A stretch of DNA of 64,000 nucleotides from Methylobacterium nonmethylotrophicum (GTDB lineage Bacteria > Pseudomonadota > Alphaproteobacteria > Rhizobiales > Beijerinckiaceae): positions 208,737 through 272,736 of the forward strand of contig NZ_SRLB01000010.1 in the NCBI RefSeq assembly GCF_004745635.1. The letters run 5' to 3'. Shown here piece after piece: positions 1 through 8,685 of the stretch. The notes under the pieces were generated by a model, which was given only the letters and a program-made list of their open reading frames with translations, did not search any database and was not told where the DNA came from. The position numbers were made by a program, and so were the translations under genes. Numbering within the stretch: position 1 is the first letter of the stretch; every line of letters begins with the position of its first letter.

Positions 1-1
1 G

Positions 2-799
2 ATCGGCTGCGACCCGAAGAGCGACACGACCTCGCTGCTGTTCGGCGGCCGGGCCTGCCCGACGATCATCGAGACCTCGACGAAGCGCAAGCTCGCCGGC
101 GAGGCGGTGGCGATCGGCGACGTCTGCTTCAAGCGCGACGGCGTGTTCGCGATGGAGCTCGGCGGGCCGGAGGTCGGCCGCGGCTGCGGCGGGCGCGGCA
201 TCATCCACGGCTTCGAGCTCCTGGAGAAGCTCGGCTTCCACGAATGGGGCTTCGACTACGTCCTGCTCGACTTCCTGGGCGACGTGGTCTGCGGCGGCTT
301 CGGCCTGCCGATCGCCCGCGACATGTGCCAGAAGGTCATCGTCGTCGGCTCGAACGACCTGCAGTCGCTCTACGTCGCCAACAACGTCTGCTCGGCGGTG
401 GAGTATTTCCGCAAGCTCGGCGGCAATGTCGGGGTCGGCGGCCTCGTCATCAACAAGGACGACGGCACCGGCGAGGCGCAGGCCTTCGCGGAGGCGGCCG
501 GCATCCCGATCCTCGCCTCGATCCCGGCCGACGACGACATCCGCAAGAAGAGCGCGAATTACGAGATCATCGGCCGGCCGGACGGGCGCTGGGGCCCGCT
601 CTTCGCGGACCTCGCCGAGAACGTCGCCACCGCCCTGCCGCACCGGCCGAGCCCGCTCAGCCAGGACGCGCTGCTCGGCCTGTTCAAGGGCGAGGCGGTC
701 GGGCGGGGCGTGGTGCTGGACCCGGCGAGCGACGCTGACATGCGCGGCCGCCCGGTCGTGCAGAAGCCCTCCCTCGAAGTCATCTACGAGGCGGTCTGA
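2..799 (+). CDS. bchX: Chlorophyllide a reductase iron protein subunit BchX (5' truncated)
   Basis: Homodimeric iron-sulfur ATPase that passes electrons to BchYZ for reduction of the C7-C8 bond of ring B, turning chlorophyllide into bacteriochlorophyllide. The window starts inside the gene, so the N-terminus with the P-loop is missing. The frame is open from base 2, beginning [13 protein letters not shown], the segment just after the P-loop in NifH/BchL/BchX proteins. The two cysteine regions that bind the bridging 4Fe-4S cluster are visible (GRGCGGRG and LGDVVCGGF). The terminal segment after about residue 200 distinguishes it from BchL and NifH, and the neighbours bchY and bchZ settle the identity. 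It is followed after 2 bp by bchY. In related clusters bchC lies just upstream, outside this window. Confidence 0.95.
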   Translation: MGCDPKSDTTSLLFGGRACPTIIETSTKRKLAGEAVAIGDVCFKRDGVFAMELGGPEVGRGCGGRGIIHGFELLEKLGFHEWGFDYVLLDFLGDVVCGGFGLPIARDMCQKVIVVGSNDLQSLYVANNVCSAVEYFRKLGGNVGVGGLVINKDDGTGEAQAFAEAAGIPILASIPADDDIRKKSANYEIIGRPDGRWGPLFADLAENVATALPHRPSPLSQDALLGLFKGEAVGRGVVLDPASDADMRGRPVVQKPSLEVIYEAV

Positions 800-801
800 C
801 C

Positions 802-2349
802 ATGGGCGCCTCCCTCGACCTCGCGGCCCTGCGCGCACGAACGCCCGTCGACACGCCGGTGAACCTGGCGGCGACGCGCCAGGACGGGATCGGCTGCCAT
901 TCCGGCAAGGAGACGATGGCCCGAGCGGCCGAGGCCGCCGGGATGGGCGAGACCCTCGACGCCCTGAAGCGCGACTATCCTGTCGGCCCGCACGACCAGC
1001 CGCAGAGCATGTGCCCGGCCTTCGGCTCGCTGCGGGTGGGCCTGCGCATGCGGCGCACCGCCACGATCCTGTCGGGCTCGGCCTGCTGCGTCTACGGCCT
1101 GACCTTCACCTCGCACTTCTACGGCGCGCGCCGGACCGTCGGCTACGTGCCGTTCAATTCCGAGACTCTGGTCACCGGCAAGCTGTTCGAGGACATCCGC
1201 GACGCGGTCCACGCCACCGCCGACCCGGCGCTCCACGACGCCGTCGTCGTCATCAACCTCTGCGTTCCCACCGCCTCGGGCGTACCGCTGCGGCTCCTGC
1301 CGCGCGAGATCGACGGGGTGCGGATCATCGGGATCGACGTTCCGGGCTTCGGCGTGCCGACCCACGCCGAGGCGAAGGACGTGCTCGCGGGCGCGATGCT
1401 CAAGGTCGCGCGCAACGAGGCGGAGCAGGGCCCCGTCGCGGCGCCAAGGCAAGGCACACCGAGCCAGGGCCGCGACGGGCGCCCGACCGTCGCGCTCCTC
1501 GGCGAGATGTTCCCGGCCGATCCGGTGCAGATCGGCGCGCTCCTCGAGCCGCTGGGGCTCGGCGCCGGCCCGGTCGTGCCGACGCGGGAGTGGCGCGAGC
1601 TCTACGCCGCCCTGGACAGCGCAGTGGTGGCGGCGATCCATCCGTTCTACACCGCGTCCTTGCGCGAGTTCGAGGCGGCGGGCCGCCCGGCGGTCGCCTC
1701 GGCCCCGGTCGGGTACGACGGCACCGCCGCCTGGCTCGACGCGGTGGCCGAGGCCTGCGGCGTGGCGCCGGCCGCGGCGGCCGCGGCCAAGAACCGGTTC
1801 CTCCCGGCGATCCGGGCTGCGCTCAGTGCCACCCCGATCCGTGGCCGGATCACGCTCACCGGCTACGAGGGATCGGAGCTGCTGGTGGCCCGCCTCCTCG
1901 TCGAGAGCGGCGCCGAGGTGCCCTATGTCGGCACCGCCTGCCCGCGCACGGCGATGTCGGAGACCGACCGCGACTGGCTCGAGGCGCATGGCTGCCGGGT
2001 GCAGTTCCGCGCCTCCCTCGAGCAGGACCTCGCGGCGGTGGAGGAATTCGGGCCGGACCTCGCCGTCGGCACGACCCCGGTGGTGCAGAAGGCCAAGGAG
2101 CGGGCGATCCCCGCCCTCTACTTCACCAACCTGATCTCGGCCCGCCCGCTGATGGGCGTCGCCGGCGCCGGCTCGCTCGCCCAGGTGGTCAACGGCGCGA
2201 TGGCGCAGGCCGAGCGCTTCGACGCGATGCGCTCGTTCTTCGCCGGCGTCGGCACCGGTCACGCCGCCGGGATCTGGGAGGACGTGCCGAAGAAGCGCGC
2301 GGCGGTGAAGCGGCCTGCGCCCGAGAAGCCGATCGGGGAGATGGCCTGA
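802..2349 (+). CDS. bchY: Chlorophyllide a reductase subunit BchY
   Basis: 515-residue NifD-like subunit of chlorophyllide a reductase, forming the catalytic heterotetramer with BchZ. The N-terminal part has the family segment with conserved cysteines ([13 protein letters not shown] near residue 70 and [24 protein letters not shown]), which in this family supply cluster ligands. The length fits BchY. The start ATG is 2 bp after the bchX stop, and the 3' end overlaps bchZ by one base (TGATG), so bchXYZ are very probably translated from one message. The C-terminal 30 residues are Lys/Pro-rich. Confidence 0.96.
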   Translation: MGASLDLAALRARTPVDTPVNLAATRQDGIGCHSGKETMARAAEAAGMGETLDALKRDYPVGPHDQPQSMCPAFGSLRVGLRMRRTATILSGSACCVYGLTFTSHFYGARRTVGYVPFNSETLVTGKLFEDIRDAVHATADPALHDAVVVINLCVPTASGVPLRLLPREIDGVRIIGIDVPGFGVPTHAEAKDVLAGAMLKVARNEAEQGPVAAPRQGTPSQGRDGRPTVALLGEMFPADPVQIGALLEPLGLGAGPVVPTREWRELYAALDSAVVAAIHPFYTASLREFEAAGRPAVASAPVGYDGTAAWLDAVAEACGVAPAAAAAAKNRFLPAIRAALSATPIRGRITLTGYEGSELLVARLLVESGAEVPYVGTACPRTAMSETDRDWLEAHGCRVQFRASLEQDLAAVEEFGPDLAVGTTPVVQKAKERAIPALYFTNLISARPLMGVAGAGSLAQVVNGAMAQAERFDAMRSFFAGVGTGHAAGIWEDVPKKRAAVKRPAPEKPIGEMA

Positions 2350-3812
2350 TGCTCGTCCTCGATCACGATCGCGCCGGCGGCTACTGGGGCGCCGTCTACG
2401 TCTTCACCGCCGTGAAGGGCCTGCAGGTCGTCATCGACGGCCCGGTCGGCTGCGAGAACCTGCCGGTGACCTCGGTGCTGCACTACACCGACGCGCTGCC
2501 CCCGCACGAATTGCCGATCGTCGTCACGGGCCTGGCCGAGGAGGAGCTCGGCCGCCACGGCACGGAAGGCGCCATGCGCCGCGCCCACGCGACGCTCGAT
2601 CCGACGCAGCCCAGCGTCGTCGTCACCGGCTCGATCGCCGAGATGATCGGCGGCGGCGTCACGCCGGAGGGCACCAACCTCCAGCGCTTCCTGCCCCGCA
2701 CCATCGACGAGGACCAGTGGCAGTCCGCCGACCGCGCCCTGTCCTGGCTCTGGCACGAATACGGGGCGAAGAAGGCGGCGAAGAAGGGCGTGATCCCGCC
2801 CCGGCCCGAGCGCGCGCCCGGCGTGAAGCCGCGGGTCAACCTGATCGGCCCGGCCTACGGCACCTTCAACATGCCCTCCGACCTCGCCGAGATCCGGCGC
2901 CTCGTCGAGGGCATCGGGGCCGAGGTGAACCTGGTCTTCCCGCTGGGCACCCACCTCGCCGACGTGCCGCGCCTCGTCGAGGCCGACGCCAATATCTGCC
3001 TCTACCGCGAGTTCGGCCGGCTGCTCTGCGAAGCCCTCGACCGGCCCTACCTCCAGGCGCCGATCGGCGTGCACAGCACCACCAAGTTCCTGCGGGCGCT
3101 CGGCGAGATCCTGGGGCTCGATCCCGAGCCGTTCATCGAGCGGGAGAAGCACACGACGCTCAAGCCCCTGTGGGACCTGTGGCGCTCGGTGACGCAGGAC
3201 TTCTTCGCCTCGGCGAGCTTCGGCATCGTCGCGACCGACACCTACGCCCGGGGCCTGCGAAACTTCCTCGAGGACGAGATGGGCCTGCCCTGCCGGTTCG
3301 CCGTCTCGCGCACGGCCGGCACCAAGCCCGACAACGCGGCGGTGCGCAAGGCCATCCGGGAGACGCCGCCGCTCGTCCTGTTCGGCTCCTACAACGAGCG
3401 CCTCTACCTCGCCGAGAGCGGGGGCAGGGCGGTGTTCATCCCGGCCTCGTTCCCGGGCGCGGTGGTCCGGCGGCACACCGGCACGCCGTTCATGGGCTAT
3501 TCGGGCGCGACCTACCTCGTCCAGGAGGTCTGCAACGCGCTGTTCGACGCGCTCTTCCACATCCTGCCGCTGTCGCGCGACCTCGACGCGGTCGAGGCGA
3601 CGCCGGCCCGCGCCCCGCGCGAGCTGCCCTGGGACGACGAGGCCCGCCAGCGGCTCGACGCCTCGGTGGCCGACAGCCCGGTGCTGGTGCGGATCTCGTT
3701 CGCCAAGCGCCTGCGCGACGCCGCCGAGCGCGAGGCCGCCCGAGCCGGGTCCGCCTGCGTGACCGAACTCTGCGTCGAGCGCGCCCGCGCCGCGCTGGCG
3801 GCGGCGGCCTGA
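2349..3812 (+). CDS. bchZ: Chlorophyllide a reductase subunit BchZ
   Basis: 487-residue NifK-like partner of BchY. The N-terminus [22 protein letters not shown] and the following [21 protein letters not shown] are typical of BchZ, with the cysteine a likely cluster ligand. The ATG shares its A with the bchY stop codon. A GC-rich inverted repeat lies 17 bp after the stop, before the pufQ-like gene, so transcription may be attenuated or the mRNA processed between the bch and puf parts. BchZ is not annotated as a start at an upstream codon because the long open frame before 2349 is only a shadow of bchX and bchY. Confidence 0.96.
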   Translation: MLVLDHDRAGGYWGAVYVFTAVKGLQVVIDGPVGCENLPVTSVLHYTDALPPHELPIVVTGLAEEELGRHGTEGAMRRAHATLDPTQPSVVVTGSIAEMIGGGVTPEGTNLQRFLPRTIDEDQWQSADRALSWLWHEYGAKKAAKKGVIPPRPERAPGVKPRVNLIGPAYGTFNMPSDLAEIRRLVEGIGAEVNLVFPLGTHLADVPRLVEADANICLYREFGRLLCEALDRPYLQAPIGVHSTTKFLRALGEILGLDPEPFIEREKHTTLKPLWDLWRSVTQDFFASASFGIVATDTYARGLRNFLEDEMGLPCRFAVSRTAGTKPDNAAVRKAIRETPPLVLFGSYNERLYLAESGGRAVFIPASFPGAVVRRHTGTPFMGYSGATYLVQEVCNALFDALFHILPLSRDLDAVEATPARAPRELPWDDEARQRLDASVADSPVLVRISFAKRLRDAAEREAARAGSACVTELCVERARAALAAAA

Positions 3813-3828
3813 CAGCCACCGCCCTTTC

Positions 3829-3848
3829 GGCGCGGCGCACGCCGCGCC
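3829..3848 (+). terminator. GC hairpin between bchZ and pufQ-like gene
   Basis: GGCGCGGCG at 3829-3837 and CGCCGCGCC at 3840-3848 are exact reverse complements around a very short centre. No T-run follows, so this looks more like an attenuating or mRNA-processing hairpin than a full intrinsic terminator. Confidence 0.4.
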
Positions 3849-3911
3849 GGATCATCGAGACAGCTCGCGCGCCGCTAACCAGGTCCGCGAGGAGGGAGGA
3901 GATCAGACGCC

Positions 3912-4124
3912 ATGTCCCGTCCGTTCGTCACGGTTTCCCGGTCCCGCTCGGAAGCGGTCCAGTTCCGGACCATCCTGGCGGCGACCTACCCGGTCTTCCT
4001 GGTCGCCGCCGTCCTGCAGCGCCTCCGCCCGGGCGCCGCGGCGCCGGCCGGGCCCCGGCGCTCGGTCTTCGGCGAGGCCCGGGCGATGGCGCTCTCGGCC
4101 ATTCCCTTCGCCTTCATGGGCTGA
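3912..4124 (+). CDS. pufQ: PufQ-like protein at the head of the puf operon
   Basis: 70-residue protein with one hydrophobic segment at about residues 19-35, preceded by SRSEAVQFRTILAATYPVF and followed by a basic, Pro/Ala-rich stretch and RRSVFGEARAMALSAIPFAFMG. PufQ of Rhodobacter is a similarly small single-membrane-span protein encoded just before pufB and needed for normal bacteriochlorophyll supply to the complexes. Position, size and topology match, and the aromatic/hydrophobic segment followed by a FGEARA-type motif resembles PufQ, but similarity is weak by eye. A strong ribosome binding site (GGAGGGAGGA at 3892-3901) sits upstream. The name is mostly positional. Confidence 0.65.
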   Translation: MSRPFVTVSRSRSEAVQFRTILAATYPVFLVAAVLQRLRPGAAAPAGPRRSVFGEARAMALSAIPFAFMG

Positions 4125-4175
4125 GCCTTCGGGCTGAGTCTTCGGGCTGACCCTTCGGGCTCACCCCTTGGGGCT
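4123..4175 (+). repeat. Tandem 13-bp repeat between pufQ-like gene and pufB
   Basis: Three consecutive 13-bp units (GAGCCTTCGGGCT, GAGTCTTCGGGCT, GACCCTTCGGGCT) at 4123-4161 and a fourth degenerate 14-bp unit to 4175. The first unit overlaps the stop codon of the pufQ-like gene. Each carries CTTCGGG, a sequence able to form UUCG-type loops in RNA. Confidence 0.8.
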
Positions 4176-4323
4176 GCCTCCCTCGCGCCGGGCCCGTCCG
4201 GGCTCCGGCTTCCTGGGCCGAGTTTCCGCCGCCGATACGGGCGGCGGAGAGACCGCCCGACCGTCAGGCCGGGCAAACCCCACGCGGGAACCCCCGCGCG
4301 GATCCGCATCCGGAGGTTCGCCA

Positions 4324-4554
4324 ATGGCCAACGGCTTGGACAAACCCAGTACACTTTCAGGTCTCACCGAAGACGAGGCGAAAGAATTCCACGGAATCTT
4401 CGTCACGAGCTTCATCATCTTCACGGCGATCGCGGTCGTCGCGCATTTCCTCGTCTGGCTGTGGCGGCCCTGGCTGCCGGGCCCCAACGGCTACTCCGCG
4501 CTCGAGAGCAGCGTGAAGGTCGCCGCCACCAATCTCCTGCCCTTCATCTCGTGA
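4324..4554 (+). CDS. pufB: Light-harvesting 1 beta polypeptide PufB
   Basis: 76-residue LH1 beta chain. The signature [30 protein letters not shown] spans about residues 21-50, with the two conserved histidines H23 and H41. H41 is expected to ligate the B875 bacteriochlorophyll, and the WRPW end marks the periplasmic side of the single membrane helix. The tail after residue 52 ([24 protein letters not shown]) is longer than in many LH1 beta chains. GGAGG at 4311-4315 serves as ribosome binding site. pufA follows after 7 bp. Confidence 0.95.
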   Translation: MANGLDKPSTLSGLTEDEAKEFHGIFVTSFIIFTAIAVVAHFLVWLWRPWLPGPNGYSALESSVKVAATNLLPFIS

Positions 4555-4561
4555 GGATGGA

Positions 4562-4750
4562 ATGAACGACATGCATAAGGTCTGGCTCCTGTTCGACCCG
4601 CGTCGCACGCTGGTGGCCCTGTTCACCTTCCTGTTCGTGCTCGCGATCCTCATCCACTTCATCCTGCTCAGCACCAGCCGGTTCAACTGGCTGGAAGGCC
4701 CGGCGGTGAAGAAGGCGGAGATCCCCCACAGCCTCGTCCTGCCGACCTGA
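4562..4750 (+). CDS. pufA: Light-harvesting 1 alpha polypeptide PufA
   Basis: 62-residue LH1 alpha chain with the family start [20 protein letters not shown] and one transmembrane helix (about residues 16-38). H32 in [12 protein letters not shown] is the expected bacteriochlorophyll ligand. It pairs with PufB in the LH1 ring round the reaction centre. A GAGGATGG stretch before the ATG provides the ribosome binding site. A hairpin region follows before pufL. Confidence 0.95.
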   Translation: MNDMHKVWLLFDPRRTLVALFTFLFVLAILIHFILLSTSRFNWLEGPAVKKAEIPHSLVLPT

Positions 4751-4766
4751 CGGCCGGCACAATCGA

Positions 4767-4818
4767 CGCCCCCTCGCGGGGCGCTCCGCACCGCGGACGG
4801 GCCTGGCCCCGCCCGCGG
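4767..4818 (+). other. Two GC hairpins in the pufA-pufL intercistronic region
   Basis: CGCCCC (4767-4772) pairs with GGGGCG (4778-4783) around CTCGC. A second, imperfect hairpin runs from 4791 (CCGCGG) to 4818 (CCGCGG) with internal GGGC/GCCC pairing. In Rhodobacter capsulatus, hairpins at this position stabilise the pufBA segment relative to pufLM and set the light-harvesting to reaction-centre ratio. The same role here is inferred from position. Confidence 0.55.
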
Positions 4819-4854
4819 CAACCACGTTGTCTCGCGGACGGGGAGGGCCGCGCC

Positions 4855-5679
4855 ATGGCCATGCTGAATTTCGAGCGGAAATACCGGGTCCGCGGCGGCA
4901 CGTTGCTCGGCGGCGACCTGTTCGACTTCTGGGTCGGGCCGTTCTACGTCGGCTTCTTCGGCGTCACCGGCCTGTTCTTCACCCTGCTGGGGACCGGGCT
5001 GATCGTCTGGGGCGCGGCTTTGGGGCCGACCTGGAACGTCTGGCAGATCAACATCGCGCCGCCCGACCTGAAATACGGGCTGGCGCTGGCCCCCCTGCGC
5101 GAGGGCGGCCTCTGGCAGATCATCACCTTCTGCGCCATCGGGTCCTTCGGGTCCTGGGCGCTGCGCGAGGTCGAGATCTGCCGCAAGCTCGGCATCGGCT
5201 ACCACGTGCCGTTCGCCTTCTCGGTGGCGATCTTCGCCTACGTGACGCTGGTGGTGATCCGCCCGCTCCTGATGGGCGCCTGGGGCCACGGCTTCCCGTA
5301 CGGGATCCTGAGCCACCTCGACTGGGTGTCGAACGTCGGCTACCAGTATCTCCACTTCCACTACAACCCGGCGCACATGCTCGGCGTGACGTTCTTCTTC
5401 ACGACGACGTTCGCGCTGTCGCTGCATGGCTCCCTGATCCTGTCCTCCACCAACCCGCCGAAGGGCGAGGTGGTGAAGACGCCGGAGCACGAGGACACCT
5501 ACTTCCGCGACACGATCGGCTACTCGATCGGCACGCTCGGCATCCACCGCCTCGGCCTGTTCCTCGCCCTCTCGGCCGGGTTCTGGAGCGCCGTCTGCAT
5601 CGTCATCAGCGGTCCGTTCTGGACCCGCGGCTGGCCCGAATGGTGGGGCTGGTGGCTGAGCCTGCCGATCTGGCGCTGA
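4855..5679 (+). CDS. pufL: Photosynthetic reaction centre L subunit PufL
   Basis: 274-residue L subunit with five membrane helices. It binds bacteriochlorophylls, a bacteriopheophytin and the secondary quinone. The start [36 protein letters not shown] is highly conserved. The segment [24 protein letters not shown] has the chlorophyll and iron histidines, and HGSLILS with [22 protein letters not shown] forms the quinone-site and iron-ligand region. The length matches the family. Ribosome binding site GGGGAGGG precedes the ATG by about 8 bases. Confidence 0.98.
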   Translation: MAMLNFERKYRVRGGTLLGGDLFDFWVGPFYVGFFGVTGLFFTLLGTGLIVWGAALGPTWNVWQINIAPPDLKYGLALAPLREGGLWQIITFCAIGSFGSWALREVEICRKLGIGYHVPFAFSVAIFAYVTLVVIRPLLMGAWGHGFPYGILSHLDWVSNVGYQYLHFHYNPAHMLGVTFFFTTTFALSLHGSLILSSTNPPKGEVVKTPEHEDTYFRDTIGYSIGTLGIHRLGLFLALSAGFWSAVCIVISGPFWTRGWPEWWGWWLSLPIWR

Positions 5680-5728
5680 GTCTCACCCGCGTCCTCCAGA
5701 CACCACCCTTCAGAAGGCATCCGCCACC

Positions 5729-6706
5729 ATGGGGTATTATCAGAACATCTACACGCAGGTTCAGGTCCATCCGCTCCACCCCGAGGCCGGCGTCACGATC
5801 CCGGAGATCGAGAAGCGCGTCGGCAAGGGAGGGTTCAGCTACCTGGCGGGCCTCGTCGGCAACGCGCAGGTCGGACCGATCTATCTCGGCACCCTCGGCA
5901 CGCTGTCGCTGGCGAGCGGGTTCATCGCCTTCGAGATCATCGGCCTCAACATGTGGGCCTCGGTGAACTGGGACCCGGTCCAGTTCCTGCGCCAGCTGCC
6001 CTGGCTCGCCCTCGAGCCGCCCCGACCCGAACACGGGTTGAAGATCCTGCCGCCGATGGCCGAGGGCGGCTGGTGGCTGCTGGCCGGCTTCTTCCTGACG
6101 GCGTCGATCCTGCTCTGGTGGGTGCGGCTCTTCCGCCGCGCCCGGGCGCTGGGGCTGGGCTACCACGTGCCCTGGGCCTTCGCCTCGGCGATCTGGCTTT
6201 ACCTGGTCCTCGGCTTCATCCGGCCGATCCTGATGGGGAGCTGGAGCGAGGCGGTGCCGTTCGGCATCTTCCCCCACCTCGACTGGACCGCGGCGTTCTC
6301 GCTTCGCTACGGCAACCTGTTCTACAACCCGTTCCACATGCTCTCGATCGCGTTCCTGTACGGGTCGACGCTGCTCTTCGCCATGCACGGCGCCACCATC
6401 CTGGCGGTGAGCCGCTACGGCGGCGAGCGCGAGATCGAGCAGATCGTCGACCGCGGCACCGCGACCGAGCGCGCCGCCCTGTTCTGGCGCTGGACCATGG
6501 GCTTCAACGCCACGATGGAATCGGTCCACCGCTGGCTGTGGTGGTTCGCCTTCCTGACCACGCTCACCGGCGGCATCGGCATCCTGCTCACCGGCACGGT
6601 CGTCGACAACTGGTATCTCTGGGCCGTCAAGCACGGCGTCGCCCCGAGCTACCCGCTGATCTACGGCCCGGTGGTCGATCCGCTCAACCCCGGAGGCACG
6701 CCATGA
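5729..6706 (+). CDS. pufM: Photosynthetic reaction centre M subunit PufM
   Basis: 325-residue M subunit that forms the reaction-centre core with PufL. The start [15 protein letters not shown] is typical. [39 protein letters not shown] carries the bacteriochlorophyll and iron ligands, and [40 protein letters not shown] matches the quinone A and iron region. The C-terminus is extended as in reaction centres that bind a tetraheme cytochrome. It overlaps pufC by 4 bp (ATGA). Confidence 0.98.
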   Translation: MGYYQNIYTQVQVHPLHPEAGVTIPEIEKRVGKGGFSYLAGLVGNAQVGPIYLGTLGTLSLASGFIAFEIIGLNMWASVNWDPVQFLRQLPWLALEPPRPEHGLKILPPMAEGGWWLLAGFFLTASILLWWVRLFRRARALGLGYHVPWAFASAIWLYLVLGFIRPILMGSWSEAVPFGIFPHLDWTAAFSLRYGNLFYNPFHMLSIAFLYGSTLLFAMHGATILAVSRYGGEREIEQIVDRGTATERAALFWRWTMGFNATMESVHRWLWWFAFLTTLTGGIGILLTGTVVDNWYLWAVKHGVAPSYPLIYGPVVDPLNPGGTP

Positions 6707-7749
6707 AGCTCGCCCTTCAGATCCTCGGCGTCGTGGTGGCGGTGCTGCTCACCGGCGCGATGTTCGGCACGGCGGGCTGGACGCGCCCGCCGGTGCGCTC
6801 CGAGCAGACGGGTTTCCGCGGCACCGGCATGGTGCAGGTGCAGAACCCCCGCACGCTGGCCGCCAAGATCGACGCCAACGCCGCGCCCGCGCCGCAGGAC
6901 CCGGCGCCTCCGGGCGGCGACCCGGCGACCCAGACCTACCAGAACGTGCAGGTGCTGACCGACCTCTCGACCGACCAGTTCAACCGCGTGATGGCCTCGA
7001 TCACCGAGTGGGTGTCGCCCGAGCAGGGCTGCGCCTATTGCCACAACGTCGAGAACATGGCCGACGACAGCGTCTACGCGAAGACGGTGGCGCGCTCGAT
7101 GCTCCGGATGGTCCGGCACATCAACGCGGACTGGAAGAACCATGTCGGGCAGACCGGCGTGACCTGCTACACCTGCCACCGCGGCAACCCGGTCCCGCAG
7201 GCCGTCTGGCACGACAATCCCGGCCCGCCCCACGCCCAGGGCTTCGCGGCCCGGGACGGCGGCCAGAACCACCCGGCGCCGGAGGCCGGCCTGTCCTCGC
7301 TGAACTACGACCCCTACAAGGTCCTGCTCGGCAACAAGGACATCGACCAGAACGCCGTGCGGGTCGCCGCCACGACCGCGCTGCCGACCGCGCCCTCGAA
7401 GCCGATCCAGACCGCGGAACAGACCTACGCCCTGATGATCCACATGTCGGAAGGGCTCGGGGTGAACTGCACCTACTGCCACAACACCCGCGCCTTCTCG
7501 TCCTGGTCGGAGAGCACGCCCAAGCGGGTGACCGCCTGGCACGGCATCCGGCTGGTGCGCGACATCAACGGCAACTACATCACGCCGCTGACGCCGGTGC
7601 TGCCGGAGGCCCGCCTCGGGCCGGAGGGCGACGCGCCGAAGGCCAACTGCACCACCTGCCACCAGGGCCTCGCCAAGCCCCTCAACGGCGCGCAGATGCT
7701 CAAGGATTACCCCGAGCTCGCCGGGGGTCCGATGACGCCGGCGAAGTGA
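6703..7749 (+). CDS. pufC: Reaction-centre tetraheme cytochrome c subunit PufC
   Basis: 348-residue periplasmic cytochrome that re-reduces the photo-oxidised special pair. Four CXXCH haem sites are visible: CAYCH at about residue 110, CYTCH at 155, CTYCH at 256 and CTTCH at 316, with methionine-rich helices before them as expected for axial ligands. The N-terminus [26 protein letters not shown] is hydrophobic but has no lipobox cysteine, so the protein is likely held by an uncleaved N-terminal helix rather than a lipid anchor as in Blastochloris viridis. A strong hairpin 32 bp after the stop ends the puf operon. Confidence 0.97.
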   Translation: MKLALQILGVVVAVLLTGAMFGTAGWTRPPVRSEQTGFRGTGMVQVQNPRTLAAKIDANAAPAPQDPAPPGGDPATQTYQNVQVLTDLSTDQFNRVMASITEWVSPEQGCAYCHNVENMADDSVYAKTVARSMLRMVRHINADWKNHVGQTGVTCYTCHRGNPVPQAVWHDNPGPPHAQGFAARDGGQNHPAPEAGLSSLNYDPYKVLLGNKDIDQNAVRVAATTALPTAPSKPIQTAEQTYALMIHMSEGLGVNCTYCHNTRAFSSWSESTPKRVTAWHGIRLVRDINGNYITPLTPVLPEARLGPEGDAPKANCTTCHQGLAKPLNGAQMLKDYPELAGGPMTPAK

Positions 7750-7781
7750 GCGCCGACGCACGATACCGGCTTGTACGACAG

Positions 7782-7811
7782 GGCCCCGCCTCCGCAAGGA
7801 GACGGGGCCTT
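7782..7811 (+). terminator. Intrinsic terminator after pufC
   Basis: GGCCCCGCCTCC at 7782-7793 and GGAGACGGGGCC at 7798-7809 form a 12-bp stem with one mismatch, closed by a GCAA (GNRA) tetraloop and followed by TTCTC. It is placed 32 bp past the pufC stop. Confidence 0.75.
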
Positions 7812-8035
7812 CTCGCATGCGCGAGATCGAAGCCTCGACATTGGTTGCTTGCAATCCATCGCCGATGGCCGGTGCTGGATTGTCGACAAGCTATGCCTCA
7901 TCTCACGTCAATTTGCCGCACAGGCAGATCAGAGGGTTCGCGGCGTTGGACTGACACGTGCGGCAGCGGCCCCGACCGCCTGGCGCCCGCCCCCCAACCC
8001 GCGCCCTCTAGAGGCGCCACCCGGAGGCAACGGCC

Positions 8036-8212
8036 ATGGGCGATTCCGGCCTGATCTACATGCTCGCCTTCACGACCTTCGCGCTGGTCATCCTGTTCCT
8101 GATCTGGCAGCGGATGCGCGTCCAGCGCGCCAAGGAAACGGGCGAGCGCTCGACCTTCACCGACCACCACGGCGGCCCGCCGCGCCCGCAGCACGGGGTG
8201 GATCCGCGGTAG
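8036..8212 (+). CDS. Small single-span membrane protein, unknown function
   Basis: 58-residue ORF. It starts MGDSGLIYMLAFTTFALVILFLIWQRMRVQ, one hydrophobic helix at about residues 6-24, followed by a charged cytoplasmic tail ending HHGGPPRPQHGVDPR. A good ribosome binding site (GGAGGCAA, 8022-8029) precedes the ATG, and the frame has the third-position GC bias of real genes here. It stands alone between the puf terminator and a repeat block, in the same direction as pufC. I do not recognise a family. A role with the photosynthetic complexes is only a guess from position. Confidence 0.6.
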   Translation: MGDSGLIYMLAFTTFALVILFLIWQRMRVQRAKETGERSTFTDHHGGPPRPQHGVDPR

Positions 8213-8238
8213 GGGGGAAGGTCGGTCGACGTGCAGGA

Positions 8239-8410
8239 ACCCTCTCCCCTCTGCGGGGGAGGGTGCCCCGCTGCGAGTGCGAAGCACTCGTGCGCGGGGC
8301 GGAAGGGGGAAACCCGTTTCCGGAAAGGTCGCGGGCGTCATGACGGGCGCCACATCCGCCGCCGTCGCGGTCCCCTCCCACGGCCTGCTCCGCAGAGGGG
8401 GGGAGGGTCA
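8239..8410. repeat. Palindromic repeat element family A, copy 1
   Basis: About 170 bp framed by inverted ends: CCCTCTCCCCTCTGCGG on the left and CCGCAGAGGGGGGGAGGG on the right, with a second hairpin (GAGTGCGAAGCACTC) inside and a TTTCCGGAAA core. The same ends and core recur at about 32722-32892, in a different intergenic region. No coding sequence is recognisable within. It looks like a non-autonomous miniature or REP-type element. Confidence 0.7.
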
Positions 8411-8480
8411 AGGTGCGCTCCGCCCCAAGGAGATCCTGTCAGATCCTGTTTGATTTGGTTTCCATGCTCTTCCCACCCAC

Positions 8481-8601
8481 GACCTCATCCTGAGGTGCCG
8501 CGTCGCGGCCTCGAAGGAGGGCTCCAGGGATCACGGAGACTTCCGGAGCCCTCCTTCGCGGTCAGCCGATCAAAGATCGACTGACATCTCAGGATGAGGT
8601 C
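8481..8601. repeat. Palindromic repeat element family B, copy 1
   Basis: The ends GACCTCATCCTGAGGTG (8481-8497) and CATCTCAGGATGAGGTC (8585-8601) are near-perfect inverted repeats. An inner pair, CGAAGGAGGGCTCC and GGAGCCCTCCTTCG, flanks GGGATC. The same organisation occurs at 53645-53800. No protein-coding signal. The rest of the gap from 8213 to 8685 holds only family A, this element and short spacers. Confidence 0.75.
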
Positions 8602-8661
8602 GAAGATCGGATCGAGGAGGCGCCGGCGATACTGACTCTATAGGACAAACCGGCTCTCGGA

Positions 8662-8679
8662 GGCGCGGATCCCCGCGCC
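8662..8679 (-). terminator. Hairpin downstream of the triheme cytochrome gene
   Basis: GGCGCGG (8662-8668) and CCGCGCC (8673-8679) form a 7-bp perfect stem with a 4-base loop, 7 bp beyond the stop of the leftward cytochrome gene. No clear T-run follows on the minus strand, so termination is only likely. Confidence 0.4.
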
Positions 8680-8685
8680 CTTTCT

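Noticed and set aside
2..799. NifH-like iron protein suggesting nitrogen fixation
   Set aside because: The sequence and the bchY/bchZ neighbours identify BchX; the second NifH-like protein at 24412 is BchL. No nif genes are present.
784..3560. Long minus-strand frames opposite bchY and bchZ
   Set aside because: Low-complexity, charged translations without starts or domains; typical antisense shadows in GC-rich genes.
4168..4323. N-terminal extension of pufB to an upstream ATG
   Set aside because: The extra 52 residues are low-complexity and the family start with its own ribosome binding site is at 4324.
7879..7905. TGTCGACA-like stretch after pufC as a PpsR site
   Set aside because: The right half ACA is not at the N12 spacing, so it does not fit the pattern.
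8231..8584. 117-residue frame within the repeat block after the 58-residue ORF
   Set aside because: It only translates the two palindromic repeat elements.
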